In this document: positions 44,400 to 56,426 of the stretch, piece by piece
Numbering within the stretch: the stretch's first letter is position 1
Layout: the number at the start of each line of letters is the position of its first letter
NCBI GenBank assembly: GCA_029718625.1
Contig: CM056383.1
Location: 71,567,761-71,631,760, forward strand
Direction: 5' to 3'
Source: Synaphobranchus kaupii
Taxonomy: Eukaryota; Chordata; Actinopteri; Anguilliformes; Synaphobranchidae
DNA: 64,000 nt
Position numbers and translations under genes: made by a program
Notes under the pieces: generated by a model
The model's input: the letters and a program-made list of their open reading frames with translations, nothing else
What the model was told of the DNA's origin: nothing
Databases searched by the model: none

Positions 44400-44830
44400 G
44401 GTAGGGCTTCTCTCTCCTCCGTCCCGCGTCAGGAAGCGTCACACTGCCTATACCTGTACACCTGGGCGATAATCTCCACGTGTTACCCACAAGTAAACGC
44501 ACAAAACCTTGCTACAGCGTCGCACAGAAGCGCGCCGTTCCGGTGGTCGTAATACAACGCGCGGCTTCGGTGTCGTTAAAAACCACGGGCCAGGTCTTCG
44601 TTTCGCACCGCGCGGAGTTTCCACGTCAATCATAATGCCGCGGTACTTTAACGCCGTACAGACGACCCGCGGTGGCGTGGCCGAGCTGGGAAGGATATAA
44701 GAGGGGCGCAACGCGGTAAACTCACTGGGACCGATCCGTTTTATGTAACAAAAAAAAAAAAAAATCATTAGCGCCTGTCGGATCTCTGGCAGGCTGCGAG
44801 GCAGATTAAGGTTACTATCGCTGCATCGGG
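44400..44830. promoter_or_regulatory. Isolated CpG-rich patch with TATA-like box
   Basis: CpG-dense text (GCGCGCCGTTCCGGTGGTCG, CGCGCGGCTTCGGTGTCG, CACCGCGCGGAG) in an otherwise AT-rich desert. GGATATAAGAGGGGCGC near 44693 is TATA-like on the + strand. No gene is recognised downstream. Confidence 0.35.
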
Positions 44831-44899
44831 CCGGGCCTACAAGCGCGCAGCCTGGAAACAGATTACAGACTTCTCCTGTTTATCTCCACAAGCTCAAAC

Positions 44900-46440
44900 A
44901 GCTCTATTATGTACTAGCACAGAACCTGGGGATGGGTTTCCATAGCGATACTTCCCCCTCTGTCTCTCTCTAAACAAGGACTCAGCCGGAGAGAAGAACG
45001 GAGCCCAATGCATTAGTCCTTATTGGCCGCACAAGCGAGGGTCTGGGAAATCAAAATCTAAATATTGTTGCATAAAATGTCTCAAACTTCAGCCTGACAG
45101 GTTGTATTTTGCATCAGACTAAAATGCGTAGGAATAGGATATTCCCATTGACAAACTTGATTTTGTAAAAATTCTGACCCTTAGCTTTTCTAGCAGGAAC
45201 CCCATAATCCATGTAATTAGCGCAGTATTTGTTTATCCGTTTTTGCTCTCTAAACTGTACGCGTAATTCTGATTCTACCAGATATGTAATTATGGGCAGC
45301 TATTTTAGCATATGAGTCAACACTATAAAAACATTTGTGGTGTTGTAGGCAACTTCTATTTTATTTTTTCCACTAAATCAGAAGAAATGCAAACAAATGC
45401 AAACCCGTGTTTATCGTTGCGTAAGATGTCTGATTAGTGGTTGAAACAAAGTTTTAATGTAAGCTACTCCTGTGGGCATCCTTATGACGCAAAATAACTT
45501 TGTGGACTAATTCAAATATAGGCTGTAAAATTCAGTATGTTGCTGTAGGCCTACATCTGCAGGACATAGTGAAAAATTTAACCTCATTACAAAAAATTAC
45601 TTTGAAATAGGTCACTTGAAAATACTTTTTCTTTCTTGTGATTCTCTTTTTAAAAACATGAGTATATAGACCTTTTAAAGAAGTGCTTGAACAACTATTT
45701 ATTTGAGACTATTTTTGGCATAAATAGCCTAAATCTTATGTTTGGAAAAAAAGACCACGATAAAAAGATGCTTCACATAATTAAAACTTAAATAAATAAA
45801 CCCAAAAATAAAACTGAGACATTTAATCTCAAGCAGTTTGTTTACGGTTCTGATTTTAGTATATTTCTTTCACAAGAGCCTTTTCTTTTGTCGTTGTAAA
45901 TATATGATCTTTAAGTGCGCCGTTTGCTCCCGTCCGGAAGGTCACATTCTTTTGGGCCTCCTTCACTGACTCTAATGTATTCCTTTGTGTCCGGCTCGGA
46001 GCAGAAAGGGTTTAAATATTTCCAATTATTGGGAATGTGTCAGGCTGACCTGTGGTAATTAAGGCCTAATCATTGTAGTGAATTCAGAGTGTGGTCTTCA
46101 TTGCTGTTTCATTAGTCACATTTCCACCCTGCCGCCAACACCTTACCGCCTTCGCATACATTAAACACCTTCTACCGGTATTTACATTAGTACATTATAC
46201 AACCTAAGGAGAGGAGAGGTATGTGCACAAACAATTTAAACGTTTTGAATCAAATCAAATATCTGTTTTGAACTACGTTTGTGAGGGGAGATTGGTCCCC
46301 AGGGTTGTGTACATGCATTGCAGGGGCTCTGGTCCGCTGCCCACGTTTAACAGTTTTAGAAAATGCACACAGTCCGACCTGCCGCTGGGATTTAGCTCCC
46401 GCTCTCTGAAACCTGGGGATTCTGTCCACGCTGTGAAATA
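44900..46440. other. AT-rich gene-free stretch with CNE-like text
   Basis: No gene. 46010-46100 (AATTATTGGGAATGTGTCAG, GGTAATTAAGGCCTAATCAT) is high-complexity with homeodomain-type TAAT cores. Confidence 0.35.
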
Positions 46441-46565
46441 ATGGTCAGATTCTCATTATGTCCTGCAGAAATGTCAGGAGTGGAGGGGCGAGGAAGGAGT
46501 GTGTGTGTGCGTGCGTGTGTGTGCAGATGTGTGCTTACTACTGGGATCAAGATGAAGGACAGGAA

Positions 46566-46745
46566 AGAGCATACATACATACATACAGCATGCATACATA
46601 TATACATACATACAGCATGCATGCATGCATACATATATACATACAGTACATACATACATACATACACACATACATACAGCATGCATACATATATACATAC
46701 AGTACATACATACATACACACATACATATATACATACATACAAAA
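46566..46745. repeat. (CATA)n microsatellite with ATGC interruptions
   Basis: CATACATACATA with CAGCATGCATGCATGCATAC and CATATATACATA spacers. Frames are open on both strands by composition. Confidence 0.96.
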
Positions 46746-46799
46746 ATATAAGAAACACACAAGCATGCAACATATACCACGAGCATTCATAATAAATTA

Positions 46800-47560
46800 T
46801 TAATTAACAATAAATCTGGTTCCAATATTCTCCCAGAAATATGCCCTAATCACAAAGAAAATAGAAGAAAAAAAAACATCTTATAATTTTTTCCCCAAAA
46901 TGACACAACCATGAATAAAATCACTTTTAGCACACCATAAATGCAGGAAGGGGTTGCGGATGTGCAAACGAGGATGTAATCATGGACGTATAAAGTATTT
47001 GCAGCCAGAAATACGCAGTAATTAACGGCAGAATAATAAATTCCGCGATTGTCACGAGGCAGAGGGAAAATGGCCGCTGGGATACGCACAGTGCGTTAAA
47101 AAGATAATATATTAAAAAGTTGACTCTCTTTAATAGTCTCTGTGGCAGAAAAATGACTCATTACCCCTTATGCATAAGTTTGATTATGGCAACTCCATGA
47201 TCGACATATTCCTGCAACAAAATGGCATCCAGTTTTCACTGTGGCCTAATTATGGCTGGTACAGCACCAGTGGCTCTAGATTATATTTTCAAGGCATACA
47301 ATATACAAAGATTTCATGATGAACTATACATATTGGGCAGCACCAACTCATTTAAACATAAGCTGCAGCTCCGTAGATAACGCTCCACATTACTGGGCCA
47401 ATTTGCATTTAGTCAGTCTGTTAACCAAGTCTTAGCACCCACAAACAATGTGCAGGAAGTATGAGAACCAAATTAATATTGAGCAATAATTTATGTCTCA
47501 AATTCTTATATGTGTGAAATACTTGGATTCAATGATATGCATGTATAAATTAATAAATAC
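46800..47560. other. Gene-free AT-rich stretch
   Basis: No ORF of note. 47110-47290 (ATGACTCATTACCCCTTATG, GGCCTAATTATGGCTGG) looks like conserved non-coding DNA by complexity only. Confidence 0.35.
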
Positions 47561-47570
47561 ACAGTACATA

Positions 47571-47747
47571 CACTCTCAGAAATAAAGGTACAGTGTTCTA
47601 TTTGGATACTAATAAGTACCTTTTACAAGCAAAAAAAAAGGTACAAATGCATTGTGTATTGCTGACTAGGGGTACAATGTTGTGTACCTATAGGGCACCA
47701 CCCCAGTGACAAGCGTTTGTAAACTTTTAGGCACTTTTTTCTGAGTG
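47571..47747. mobile_element. MITE with CACTCTCAGAAA ends and TA target
   Basis: Left CACTCTCAGAAATAAAGGTA and right TTTTTTCTGAGTG are inverted repeats, with TA on each side. The interior has repeated GGTAC/GTACC. Common teleost MITE type. Confidence 0.85.
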
Positions 47748-47923
47748 TACATTGGCATACGGGCAAGGGAAAGTACGGTCCCTGATAGGATTCAGAGGAA
47801 ATGTGGAATGATCCAAAGGTTGTCCTGCGGTTTCCGGTAATGAGCCACTCGGACCCGGTGACCTGCAATTCACATGTTCAATCAGCAATTCAACTTTTCC
47901 TGTTTGCCGTCCTGTAATGGCCC

Positions 47924-48928
47924 ATGTCACAATATCGCTCTGTGTCCCGGTGTCAACCGGGGGCAATTACCCCTCTCTTCTGCGGGCAGTTAAAATTAAC
48001 CCCGTCCACCGAACGGCCCGGCCTGCATCGACATTATAAAAACCACCAGCCATTCATTTCTGGGTCAATTTTTCCACGGGCGCTACGAACAATGAGATTA
48101 TGGCGCTGGCGTCGATACAGTTTGCAGAGATTGGCTGCCTTGATTCAAATGGCTCTGGATGGGGTCGTGCAAAGCGCAGAGAGAACAGGGTCACGCAGAC
48201 AGAGGGGGGGAATCCGGTTGGATGAGAGGCCCCTGTGTGCGTTTGGAAGTTCGCACCACACACCAGCGCTGGGTGTATTCTGCCCCCCAACAAATAATCA
48301 AGATGGGGTTACCCATCCCAAATCCTGCCCCAACAAGTGTAATACATTCAGGATCAGTGTTCGGAGACAGCAGAATGCGTCCCCATCTTGGCTTGACATT
48401 TTCCTACAACTAGAGAGTATCTACAGCGGACTGGAAGCTAAGCAGCCACAAAGCCAGCATCATGCATGTGGATTTGGCGTATGCACTTTTAGGACTGACT
48501 CCAGATCAGTCTCCCCCACCCACATTAATGGGTTTGGATTTAGCCGAATTAGCCGCTCCTGGATCAGTCACAAGGCGAATAAAAATCCACCCAGTCGCGT
48601 AACAGAAAAGAGGCCACTGTCACCGCCACCATGTTGTCACTTCCTCCCGCTCTGCAGTAAAAAGCGCGTGGGGCTCCTTGTTTATTGTGTACACCTCCTC
48701 TCCAAAGCAAGGCCCGGTTATTGCTTTTCCCCCGCAGATCAAGCCTCCCGCTTTTCAGAGACTCTCGCTCAGCTTGGGAAGATCCCTGGTCCCTCTTTGC
48801 TTTATTGGCTTCTGATTGAAATTCACACGGCGCCCGTCTTTATCCGTAAGGAGAACTGGAGAGAGGCTGGAAATGAAAATGTGTGCGTGCATATACACTG
48901 GGAAGCTAGACCCTCATGCACATTATGA
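47924..48928 (+). CDS. Unrecognised 334-codon open frame (hypothetical)
   Basis: One continuous frame without tandem repeats, from ATG 47924 to stop 48926-48928. The product would be Arg/Ser/Pro-rich and basic, with no signal peptide, membrane helix or domain that I recognise. No promoter, splice or poly(A) evidence was found. A random frame this long is unusual at this base composition, but constrained non-coding DNA can also keep frames open. I do not assign a function and consider a real protein possible but unlikely. Confidence 0.15.
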   Translation: MSQYRSVSRCQPGAITPLFCGQLKLTPSTERPGLHRHYKNHQPFISGSIFPRALRTMRLWRWRRYSLQRLAALIQMALDGVVQSAERTGSRRQRGGIRLDERPLCAFGSSHHTPALGVFCPPTNNQDGVTHPKSCPNKCNTFRISVRRQQNASPSWLDIFLQLESIYSGLEAKQPQSQHHACGFGVCTFRTDSRSVSPTHINGFGFSRISRSWISHKANKNPPSRVTEKRPLSPPPCCHFLPLCSKKRVGLLVYCVHLLSKARPGYCFSPADQASRFSETLAQLGKIPGPSLLYWLLIEIHTAPVFIRKENWREAGNENVCVHIHWEARPSCTL

Positions 48929-49204
48929 CAATGGAAAGATACACGCTTGTTAGAACTGCAGGCGGGAAGAGTTACAGGTCATGGGGGCCAGCAGTATCGT
49001 TATTAGTCACCCGTGTTGTATGTAAAGCCGGTGTTCCGTCCTCATGAGCACGCCTGCATCGCAGGTTACGGGGAATTTCCACCTCTCTCAGTGTGTGGCA
49101 TTCCAGACTTTGGGAATGAAACCAGGAATGTCTCACGAAGAAAAAAGAGGTGATGCTTCCTGGTCATTTCATGTGGTCAAAACCAAGGAGGGATCCCTGC
49201 AGAG

Positions 49205-49405
49205 GCCTACACGCACATACACACGCCTGCACACATGCACACACACACACACACGTGCACATACACATGCATACACATGCACGCATACACACATGCATAC
49301 ACACACACACATACACACACATAAAAGCACACACACACAAGCACACATACACATGCCTGCACACATGCACGCATACACACAAATAAACGCGCACACACAC
49401 ACACC
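49205..49405. repeat. CA-rich compound microsatellite
   Basis: ACAC with CATGCATACACATGCACGC interruptions. ORFs over it are shadows. Confidence 0.93.
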
Positions 49406-49892
49406 TTTACTTTCTTCCCATTTTCATTTTTGTTGTCACAATAAAAGTACAGGGTTTTCTATAAATTTTCTGGGAGTTACTTTCTGCGCAAATACAAATC
49501 ATTCCGAATCAGCAACGTTTTGGCTGCGCTTTCTGTCCGAACTTTATAAAGGTGCCAAATATGTTCAATCTACAAAGTGGACCATGTTCACACAGCAGCA
49601 CAGTTATTGCACATAAAGAGGTGGGAAGGAGATGGGGAGATCCAAAGCCACTGTGGCCTTCCTGGACTGTAGGTAGGCAGGTTCCCCTGTTTCCAGAAAC
49701 ACTGTGCAGTCAGAATTGCTGGATATGAAATGTATAAAAGCATCTCAAATTGCTCACTTTGTGTGTAAAGCACACTGCTCCAATCTTGCTCTGACCAGGA
49801 AAAGATTAGAAGCTGATATTATTATTTTTGAACATACACATCCAGTTGGAACCTTTTCTGCTAAAACCATTTGGGAATTGCACCCTGGGATA

Positions 49893-50130
49893 CTGTGGGA
49901 TTGGCTGTTCTGAGCGTGGGATTGGCTGTTCTGAGCGTGGGATTGGCTGTTCTGAGCGTGGGATTGGCTGTTCTGAGCGTGGGATTGGCTGTTCTGAGCG
50001 TGGGATTGGCTGTTCTGAGCGTGGGATTGGCTGTTCTGAGCGTGGGATTGGCTGTTCTGAGCGTGGGATTGGCTGTTCTGAGCGTGGGATTGGCTGTTCT
50101 GAGCGTGGGATTGGCTGTTCTGAGCGTGGG
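49893..50130. repeat. 21-bp minisatellite, 11-12 identical copies
   Basis: Perfect repeats of GATTGGCTGTTCTGAGCGTG + G. A multiple of three, so all frames stay open. Near-zero divergence implies recent expansion. ATTGG is a CCAAT-box complement in every unit. Confidence 0.97.
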
Positions 50131-50303
50131 CTAAACGCACTTGCTTTTGTGCGTGTCTGTGATGATCTGCACATTCTGAAAGACTGCGGCGTGGTTAAGC
50201 TTTTGTGTGTCTTTCAGGAACACCTTGAGCGTGTTTAAAAACGTCCCTAAATGATGGGCAGAGATGCGGAGGCACAGACTGGCTGGTGGCCGGTCGGAGG
50301 GGT

Positions 50304-50305
50304 CA

Positions 50306-50341
<36 letters not shown>

Positions 50342-50582
50342 AGTGCGGAGCGAGCGCTAGCACATTCACTCGGGGGAAACGCGCAGCGGGAGCTCGGCCC
50401 CCTCTCCAACTGCGGCAGCTTTCTCAAGGTCAATCACTGAGCTACACACGCTACACACACGCACACACACACACACACGTACACACACACACACACACAC
50501 ACGTACACACACACACACACACGTACGCACACACACACGAACACACACGCACACACGCTTTCATAAACACACACACAAGCAC

Positions 50583-50645
<63 letters not shown>

Positions 50646-50710
50646 TACATACCCTTTCACACACACATGCATGTATGCATACATACGCTTCCATAAACAC
50701 ACACACACAC
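50304..50710. repeat. (TG)n then (CA)n arrays
   Basis: (TG)n at 50309-50338, CA-rich arrays with CGTACACACA interruptions from 50450, pure (CA)n at 50586-50642. Opposite polarity could form a hairpin. Confidence 0.95.
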
Positions 50711-50948
50711 TAACTATACTTAACTACACTATACACAAACATGTATCCCATATTAACTAAAATACAACATGGATTGTGGCTGGATTTACTGATTCATAAA
50801 AGGGCATAAATTAACCGGGTAACAAAGAACCTGATAATTATAACACACACTTATTAACATGTATGATAACCTTTTGGAAATCTAAACAATTAGTAGCAGT
50901 GTGTTATTTTAAGGAAAATAGAGATAATAAGCAGACTCAGGTATGAAA

Positions 50949-50949
<1 letters not shown>

Positions 50950-50987
<38 letters not shown>

Positions 50988-50995
50988 GGGGGGTT
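50950..50995. repeat. (TG)n plus poly-G
   Basis: About 17 TG units followed by ten G. Confidence 0.95.
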
Positions 50996-50999
50996 CTCT

Positions 51000-53380
51000 G
51001 ATTGAGTGTTTATGTAAGTGTGCTTATATTTCTTTATTATTGCCACCGCAGTCCCCCTGTAAAGATTATTCCATATATTGGTCAAAATTGCCATTTTCTC
51101 CTCGTTCTTTCGCCAGCTGCAAATTCCCAGTTGCCCATTAACCCAACAGGGTCAGCTCCCCGTATAGCTTGGTTCATGTCACAATAAAAGGCAGTTTTTA
51201 TGGGTTGTGGCAGCAGAGCGCTATTAAATAGATAAAACATATGAAATAGGCATCTGGAGGATTATAAAAAGAATTGCCTCAATAAACCCGCAAACACCCG
51301 GAGCAGTGTTTCAGTCTGGATGCGCCGTTAAGGTGTTGGGATTTGAACAAGCCAGGCGCGCTCGGTTTTAAGTAGTAAGAGCCTGCCCCCTGGTGGACAG
51401 AAACAATAATTTTACAAAGTCCGCGGGATTCTTTTTTCGTAGTCCCAGCACTTGGCGAAAGTGGGGTAACGCTGCCTCCAAGTGGACATTAATTCCTCAT
51501 TCTCAAAATTGTGCAATTTTATGCATCACTAAAATAAGGCTATTATACACACAGGACTAGTTTTATGAGGTCGCTGTGATATTTTAACTGATATCACCCA
51601 CCGGTGTAATCTCTCAAGCTAGCGTTTAGCCCTACAGGGTGTTCCTATGGCGAATGGACCAGGATTTCAATATTTTCGATATGATGCCACAGATGTCACT
51701 TATTTTGAACATGTAAATGCGGCTCATGTAAAAGTTTTCAAAGACTGACACATGGCATCTACCTCTGGACATAAGTTTACCCTCGCCTCTTAAAAGTGAA
51801 AGCCCATTTAATTTTACACAGGTTAAAATTAAGTTTTCCACCCTTGCTAAAATAGTCCTATTCATCGAACAGCCTTGAAATGGGGACGGTTACTCTTCCT
51901 CTAACTAAACCCAGTGAATCACGTCCATTTTAGGGGCTCTCAGCCGTTCCCAGCATCTCTCACACCCCATTATGCTTCCAGTGATGTTTCACAAGACATT
52001 GGCCAGCTAGCCAATTTAAAGGTTGCTTTCTGATTGTGGCTAATGAAGACAGCGCTCCTTTGTCTCCAGAAAGCGAAAAAGTAATGTTATAGCTCTACAT
52101 CACTGGCTGTGAACAGCATAGGGATCACTGGCCACAAAATATATATTAAACACTAAGGCTGAAAACTATTTTGCAAGTCTGTTTCGGATATGCTGAACTT
52201 TTTGTCTGGCACATCTAATTTTGAGAAAAGTCATGCTTAGTTGTGTAAAGTTACAGGGGGCAAATTACAGGAGTAGCCGAAGGGCCGTTACTAGAGAACT
52301 GTACCACTGAGATTCAGTGCCTGTTCAGAGCATGGGTGGCATGGGATTTTATTCTAACCTGTGTATTTATATTTTTAATACACACCCATATTCCTTCCTG
52401 GCGCAATACTGCGCCATTTGTTAGCAAGCAACATATTGTGATACATAAAAGCAAGCAGGTTTTAGGACTGTGGAGCAAAGATGACAAGGTAATGATAGAA
52501 GACACCACAATGGGGAGAGTAACTGCTGTCAATCACTGACTCCAATGGACCAATCAACAGACTGCTCTCAATAGAAATACACAGCGATTGGTTGTAATCA
52601 GAGAGTGATTGATTGCTAACGACCTGCATTTCCAGCAGATATATTTTTTATAGCATGCAATTCAGTCCTCCGGCAGCAATATGGTGCTGCAGCCTCCTCG
52701 TCAAGCCAGCTGATGAGCAATCCTTAAAAATCATCACATTTATTTCCTGACCTGAATAGACTTAATTAGTGAATTAATTACTGCCATTTAATCACAACCT
52801 TACGTTAATTTTTCAGAGCAATGCTCGTGGCACAATCAATGCTTTACTCAGAAGCGTTTGTGATAGTTTGAGGGAAATGTTTTACGGTTTACTATAAATG
52901 ATTTGTCAACAAGTAATATTGACCTTTTTATGTTTTATTGTTCATTTTAATAATCACTGAAAGAAATACTGAATTAAAAATGGCCGTTGACATTCCAGAA
53001 AAAATATATTAAAAGCCATCTTTTATTACCAAATACTGAATAACATGAACACATGATTTTAAAGATGGGCACAATCTCACCGACTACCTATAATACGTGT
53101 TGTGATAGATCCTACACTTAATGACCAAATACATTGTCTGTGATCCACCACTTATCAGAATATAACCTAGTATTAAATATGTACAATATGGAAATTCCGG
53201 GGCCGATATCAGTAATTGATATGTGACAGGCCATACTGGCCAATGCCAATACATCCATGAAACCTGAAGCCATGTTTCCACATTCATAGAAGAATTAGTT
53301 TAGAGCAGACTTGTATAACAAATGTTTTGTGTAGCAAAATATTGAAACTTATTTATATTAGTAATAAGCAGAGAGCATGA
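51000..53380. other. Gene-free stretch with CNE-like block (52640-52830)
   Basis: No exon recognised. 52640-52830 includes CAGCTGATGAGCAATCCTTA and AATTAGTGAATTAATTACTG with several TAATTA cores. Elsewhere AT-rich sequence only. Confidence 0.35.
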
Positions 53381-53388
53381 ATCTTGAG

Positions 53389-53687
53389 CAGGGGTGGGCA
53401 ATTCTGGTCCTGGAGGGCCAGTGTGCATGCTGGGGTTTTTTTTCCCACCAATTACCCTGGCTAAATGAGCTGATTGGCTGCATACGTCAACACTGGTTCA
53501 CTCGTAGATTAGATCACAGTATAACAGTTGATACAGGGACACAAGAACAGCCTTTGGCTGTCATTCATGCACTTATCAAGAAATGTAGCTAAAATGTCAG
53601 ATGACATAAATGTTAGGGCTAATTAAGTTAAGTCCAGAAGTTGGCATGAAAACCAGAAATGGATACGGCCCTGATTGCCCATCTCTG
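53389..53687. mobile_element. hAT-type MITE, copy A of an adjacent pair
   Basis: Ends CAGGGGTGGGCAATTC and GATTGCCCATCTCTG; flanking 8-mers ATCTTGAG / GTCTAGAG match 6/8. Diverged from copy B at 53717 but collinear (CCACCAATTACCCTGGCTAA). Confidence 0.85.
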
Positions 53688-53716
53688 GTCTAGAGAGTCA
53701 CTGTGTCTCTATATAG

Positions 53717-54013
53717 CAGGGATGGGCAAATCCAGGCCTCGTGGGCCGCTGTGTGTGCAGGTTTTTGCTGCCACCAGTTACCCTGGCTCAATACGCTAAT
53801 TAGTGACATACACCAACACCGATTCCCTCGTAAATTAGACCACGATAAAACGCAACAATAGGCACAGGAACATTCATCAGCTTCTGTTCATATCGCGCAA
53901 TATAGCTAAAATATCAGATTATGTAAATGATTGGACTTAAAATAATTGGTAATTGGTGGCAGCAAAAACATGCATACACACTGGCCCACGAGGCCTGGAG
54001 TTGCCCATCCCAG
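53717..54013. mobile_element. hAT-type MITE, copy B, with perfect 8-bp target duplication
   Basis: Ends CAGGGATGGGCAAATCC and GTTGCCCATCCCAG; perfect direct repeats CTATATAG at 53709-53716 and 54014-54021. Same family and orientation as copy A, 29 bp away. Confidence 0.92.
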
Positions 54014-54419
54014 CTATATAGCTTTGCTTGTGAGCTTGGCTGGTGAAAATGATTCATTAAAAACAAATAATAAGAAATAAAAGAAGTTCAGGCGACTATG
54101 ATTAAGCTATTTTTTGAGCCTGAAATTTATATAAATGCATGAAGGGGCAGATGATTCCCTAGAGTGTAATTATGCAGCGTCAGCATGTCTGCTATAATCT
54201 CAGCAACTGGTTCAGCAAATACCCCACAAACAGTCTGCGCACAGCCCTGTTCAATAAGCTTGTTTAAAGCTGTTATTGACAGATACCAATATGACACCAA
54301 TATTAGTGTGCATCCCGACCTAGTATATGGACTTTTTTTTTTTTTTTTTTAACATTGGGTCAAAACAACATGCATATTGTAAGTTGATCTGTATAATTAT
54401 AATGATCTGTATTATTTGA

Positions 54420-54575
54420 TGTGTTTGTTTGTGTGTTGTGTCTATGTCTTTTTTGTTGTTGCTGGTGGCTACAACTGAAGTTCCTTATCGGGAAAATAAA
54501 AGTTATTCTATTCTATTCTGTTCTATAACAGGGTCTGCTAAATGAATGTCATGTAATGTCATGTTTAATTTGAAC
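54420..54575. mobile_element. 3' ends of non-LTR-type repeats
   Basis: TATCGGGAAAATAAAAGTTA + (TTCTA)n, then GGGTCTGCTAAATGAATGTC + ATGTAATGTCATG. Both look like LINE/SINE tails with short terminal repeats. The inverted TTCTA type also occurs at 9468-9500. Confidence 0.5.
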
Positions 54576-55103
54576 GTCAATGGAAAGTACATTGCATACA
54601 GTACGTTTTTCATGTGCCATCGTCGCAATCCACCTCAACCCCTCCTACGACCACCCACAGGTTTGGATCCGCTACATTAATCCTATTAATTACAGTTTTG
54701 GCCTTGGCAATTACCATGTAATTAGTTGAGACTACCTGTGAATTGAACTGCAGGCTATAAAATCAATCTATGAAACATAGGGTTTTATTGATAGCACATG
54801 ATAGCCATTTGGGGGTCGACGAAGCCTCAATCTCTTGTCACTAAGCAGAATGACAGCAGTGTGATGTAGCCACAGGAGAGACTTATATCAGAGGCTGAAG
54901 ACCTGATGATGATGATGATAAATTACAAAATGGAAGTGGAACTTGTCTCTTGCAAGATACCGCTAAGCACCAAGCTCTACCAATATCAGAGCAACTTATT
55001 AACTGTCATGTATTCATGTTCTATTAAATCATATATAATGGTAGTGATTATATGTGTACGTTTGTATACGTTTTTCCAATAGTTCCCTTCTTCAATAACA
55101 AAG

Positions 55104-56426
55104 TAGGGGAGACTGGGGACAGTTGCAACTATTTTTTGCATTTCTCTCAATTACTCTCAATTACTCAGAGATTATTTAGACTAGACCAACCAAATTTAAT
55201 ATATTAAATTTACATATGTCTACTAATTACCCAAACCTATACTTATACGTTTAAAGATGATCACATTTGACATGTAGTTCATCAAAATTTATTTTAATGG
55301 AAGTCGTCAGATGTTGCAACTGTCCCTAAGCTGAGGGACAGTTGCAACATGTAAAAAAAGCATTAAACTGTAACCTACTCATTAACTTTTGCCTTTTGTC
55401 TCAATGTCACTGTCAGGTAACACACTACAATGCAGTTTCAAAAATGTCTACACGAGAGCACCAGATCAAGGGCGCTAACCCATGTACTGTAGTTCATATC
55501 TATATTTTCCTCAAGGACCCATAAAATCCACCATATAGGATTTTCCACTAATTAGCATTTTTTGTAAATCACTTAAAATGCTACTCGTCCTAGAGAATTT
55601 GACGGATTTGCACGAAACCTGGTATATACCCTCCTTAGACCATGCTTCATAAAAGTTGTATACAGAATTTTGATATTTTAAAAGAAAATTCATTGGCTTG
55701 TCATTTGGCCATTTTTTGAATGAATCCACATACCAAGTTCCGTGCAAATAGGTCAAATTTTGTAGGAGGAGTAGCATTTTAAGTGTTTTACAAAAATGCT
55801 AATTAGCAGAATTTATGGGTCCTTGAGACATAAGCAGATGGAACTGTAATGAGGCATACATGGGAAGACAACAGTTGGCATATTTGGGTCAACTATCCTT
55901 TTAAAATAACTATATTAAGACACATTTAATATTGCTTTCTCCAATAGAAAAAGCGGGACCTGATATAGCTGCTTAGCTTGGGGACAGTTGCAACATGTAT
56001 CTAGCTCATGTTGCAACTGTGAGGGACAGTTGCAACAACATGTTGCAACTGTCCCTCACAGTTGCAACATGAGAAAACCTCATATGCTAGCTGGACACAA
56101 TGACATTGACACATGCTAATCATGTCACATAGAAATCAACAAAACAATGATTCAAACTAAGTAAGTTTGGATTCATTCATACAAAAGGTCAGGACAGTAT
56201 GACAAAAATATAGCTTGTGAACAAAATTACTTTCATACCTCCAAAACAAGCTTTTGTCAATAAATGTAGAAGCAAAGGTTGAATGTGGCTCCTTTCTTCC
56301 TGATGGAGAGAGGGTCTAATTGAGCATGTGTAGTATGGAGTGTCATCATTCTAGCATGTTTCTGATTGGAGGAATAAGATACTGTTGCAACTGTCCCTTG
56401 TTGCAACTGTCCCCAGTCTCCCCCTA
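55104..56426. mobile_element. 1.3-kb palindromic transposon with GGGACAGTTGCAAC repeats
   Basis: Ends TAGGGGAGACTGGGGACAGT and ACTGTCCCCAGTCTCCCCCT + A are inverted repeats. GGGACAGTTGCAAC/GTTGCAACTGTCCC recurs about eight times inside, including a dense palindrome at 55979-56073. No transposase frame. Contains a second nested element. Confidence 0.9.
55510..55827. mobile_element. MITE nested in the 1.3-kb element
   Basis: Ends CTCAAGGACCCATAAA and TTTATGGGTCCTTGAG. Arms of about 100 bp share CTAATTAGCATTTTTTGTAA and GCTACTCGTCCTAGAG-like text in inverted orientation. Confidence 0.85.

Noticed and set aside
49754..50238. Repeated SHAQNSQ / SERGIGC peptides
   Set aside because: 21-bp array with no supporting gene context.
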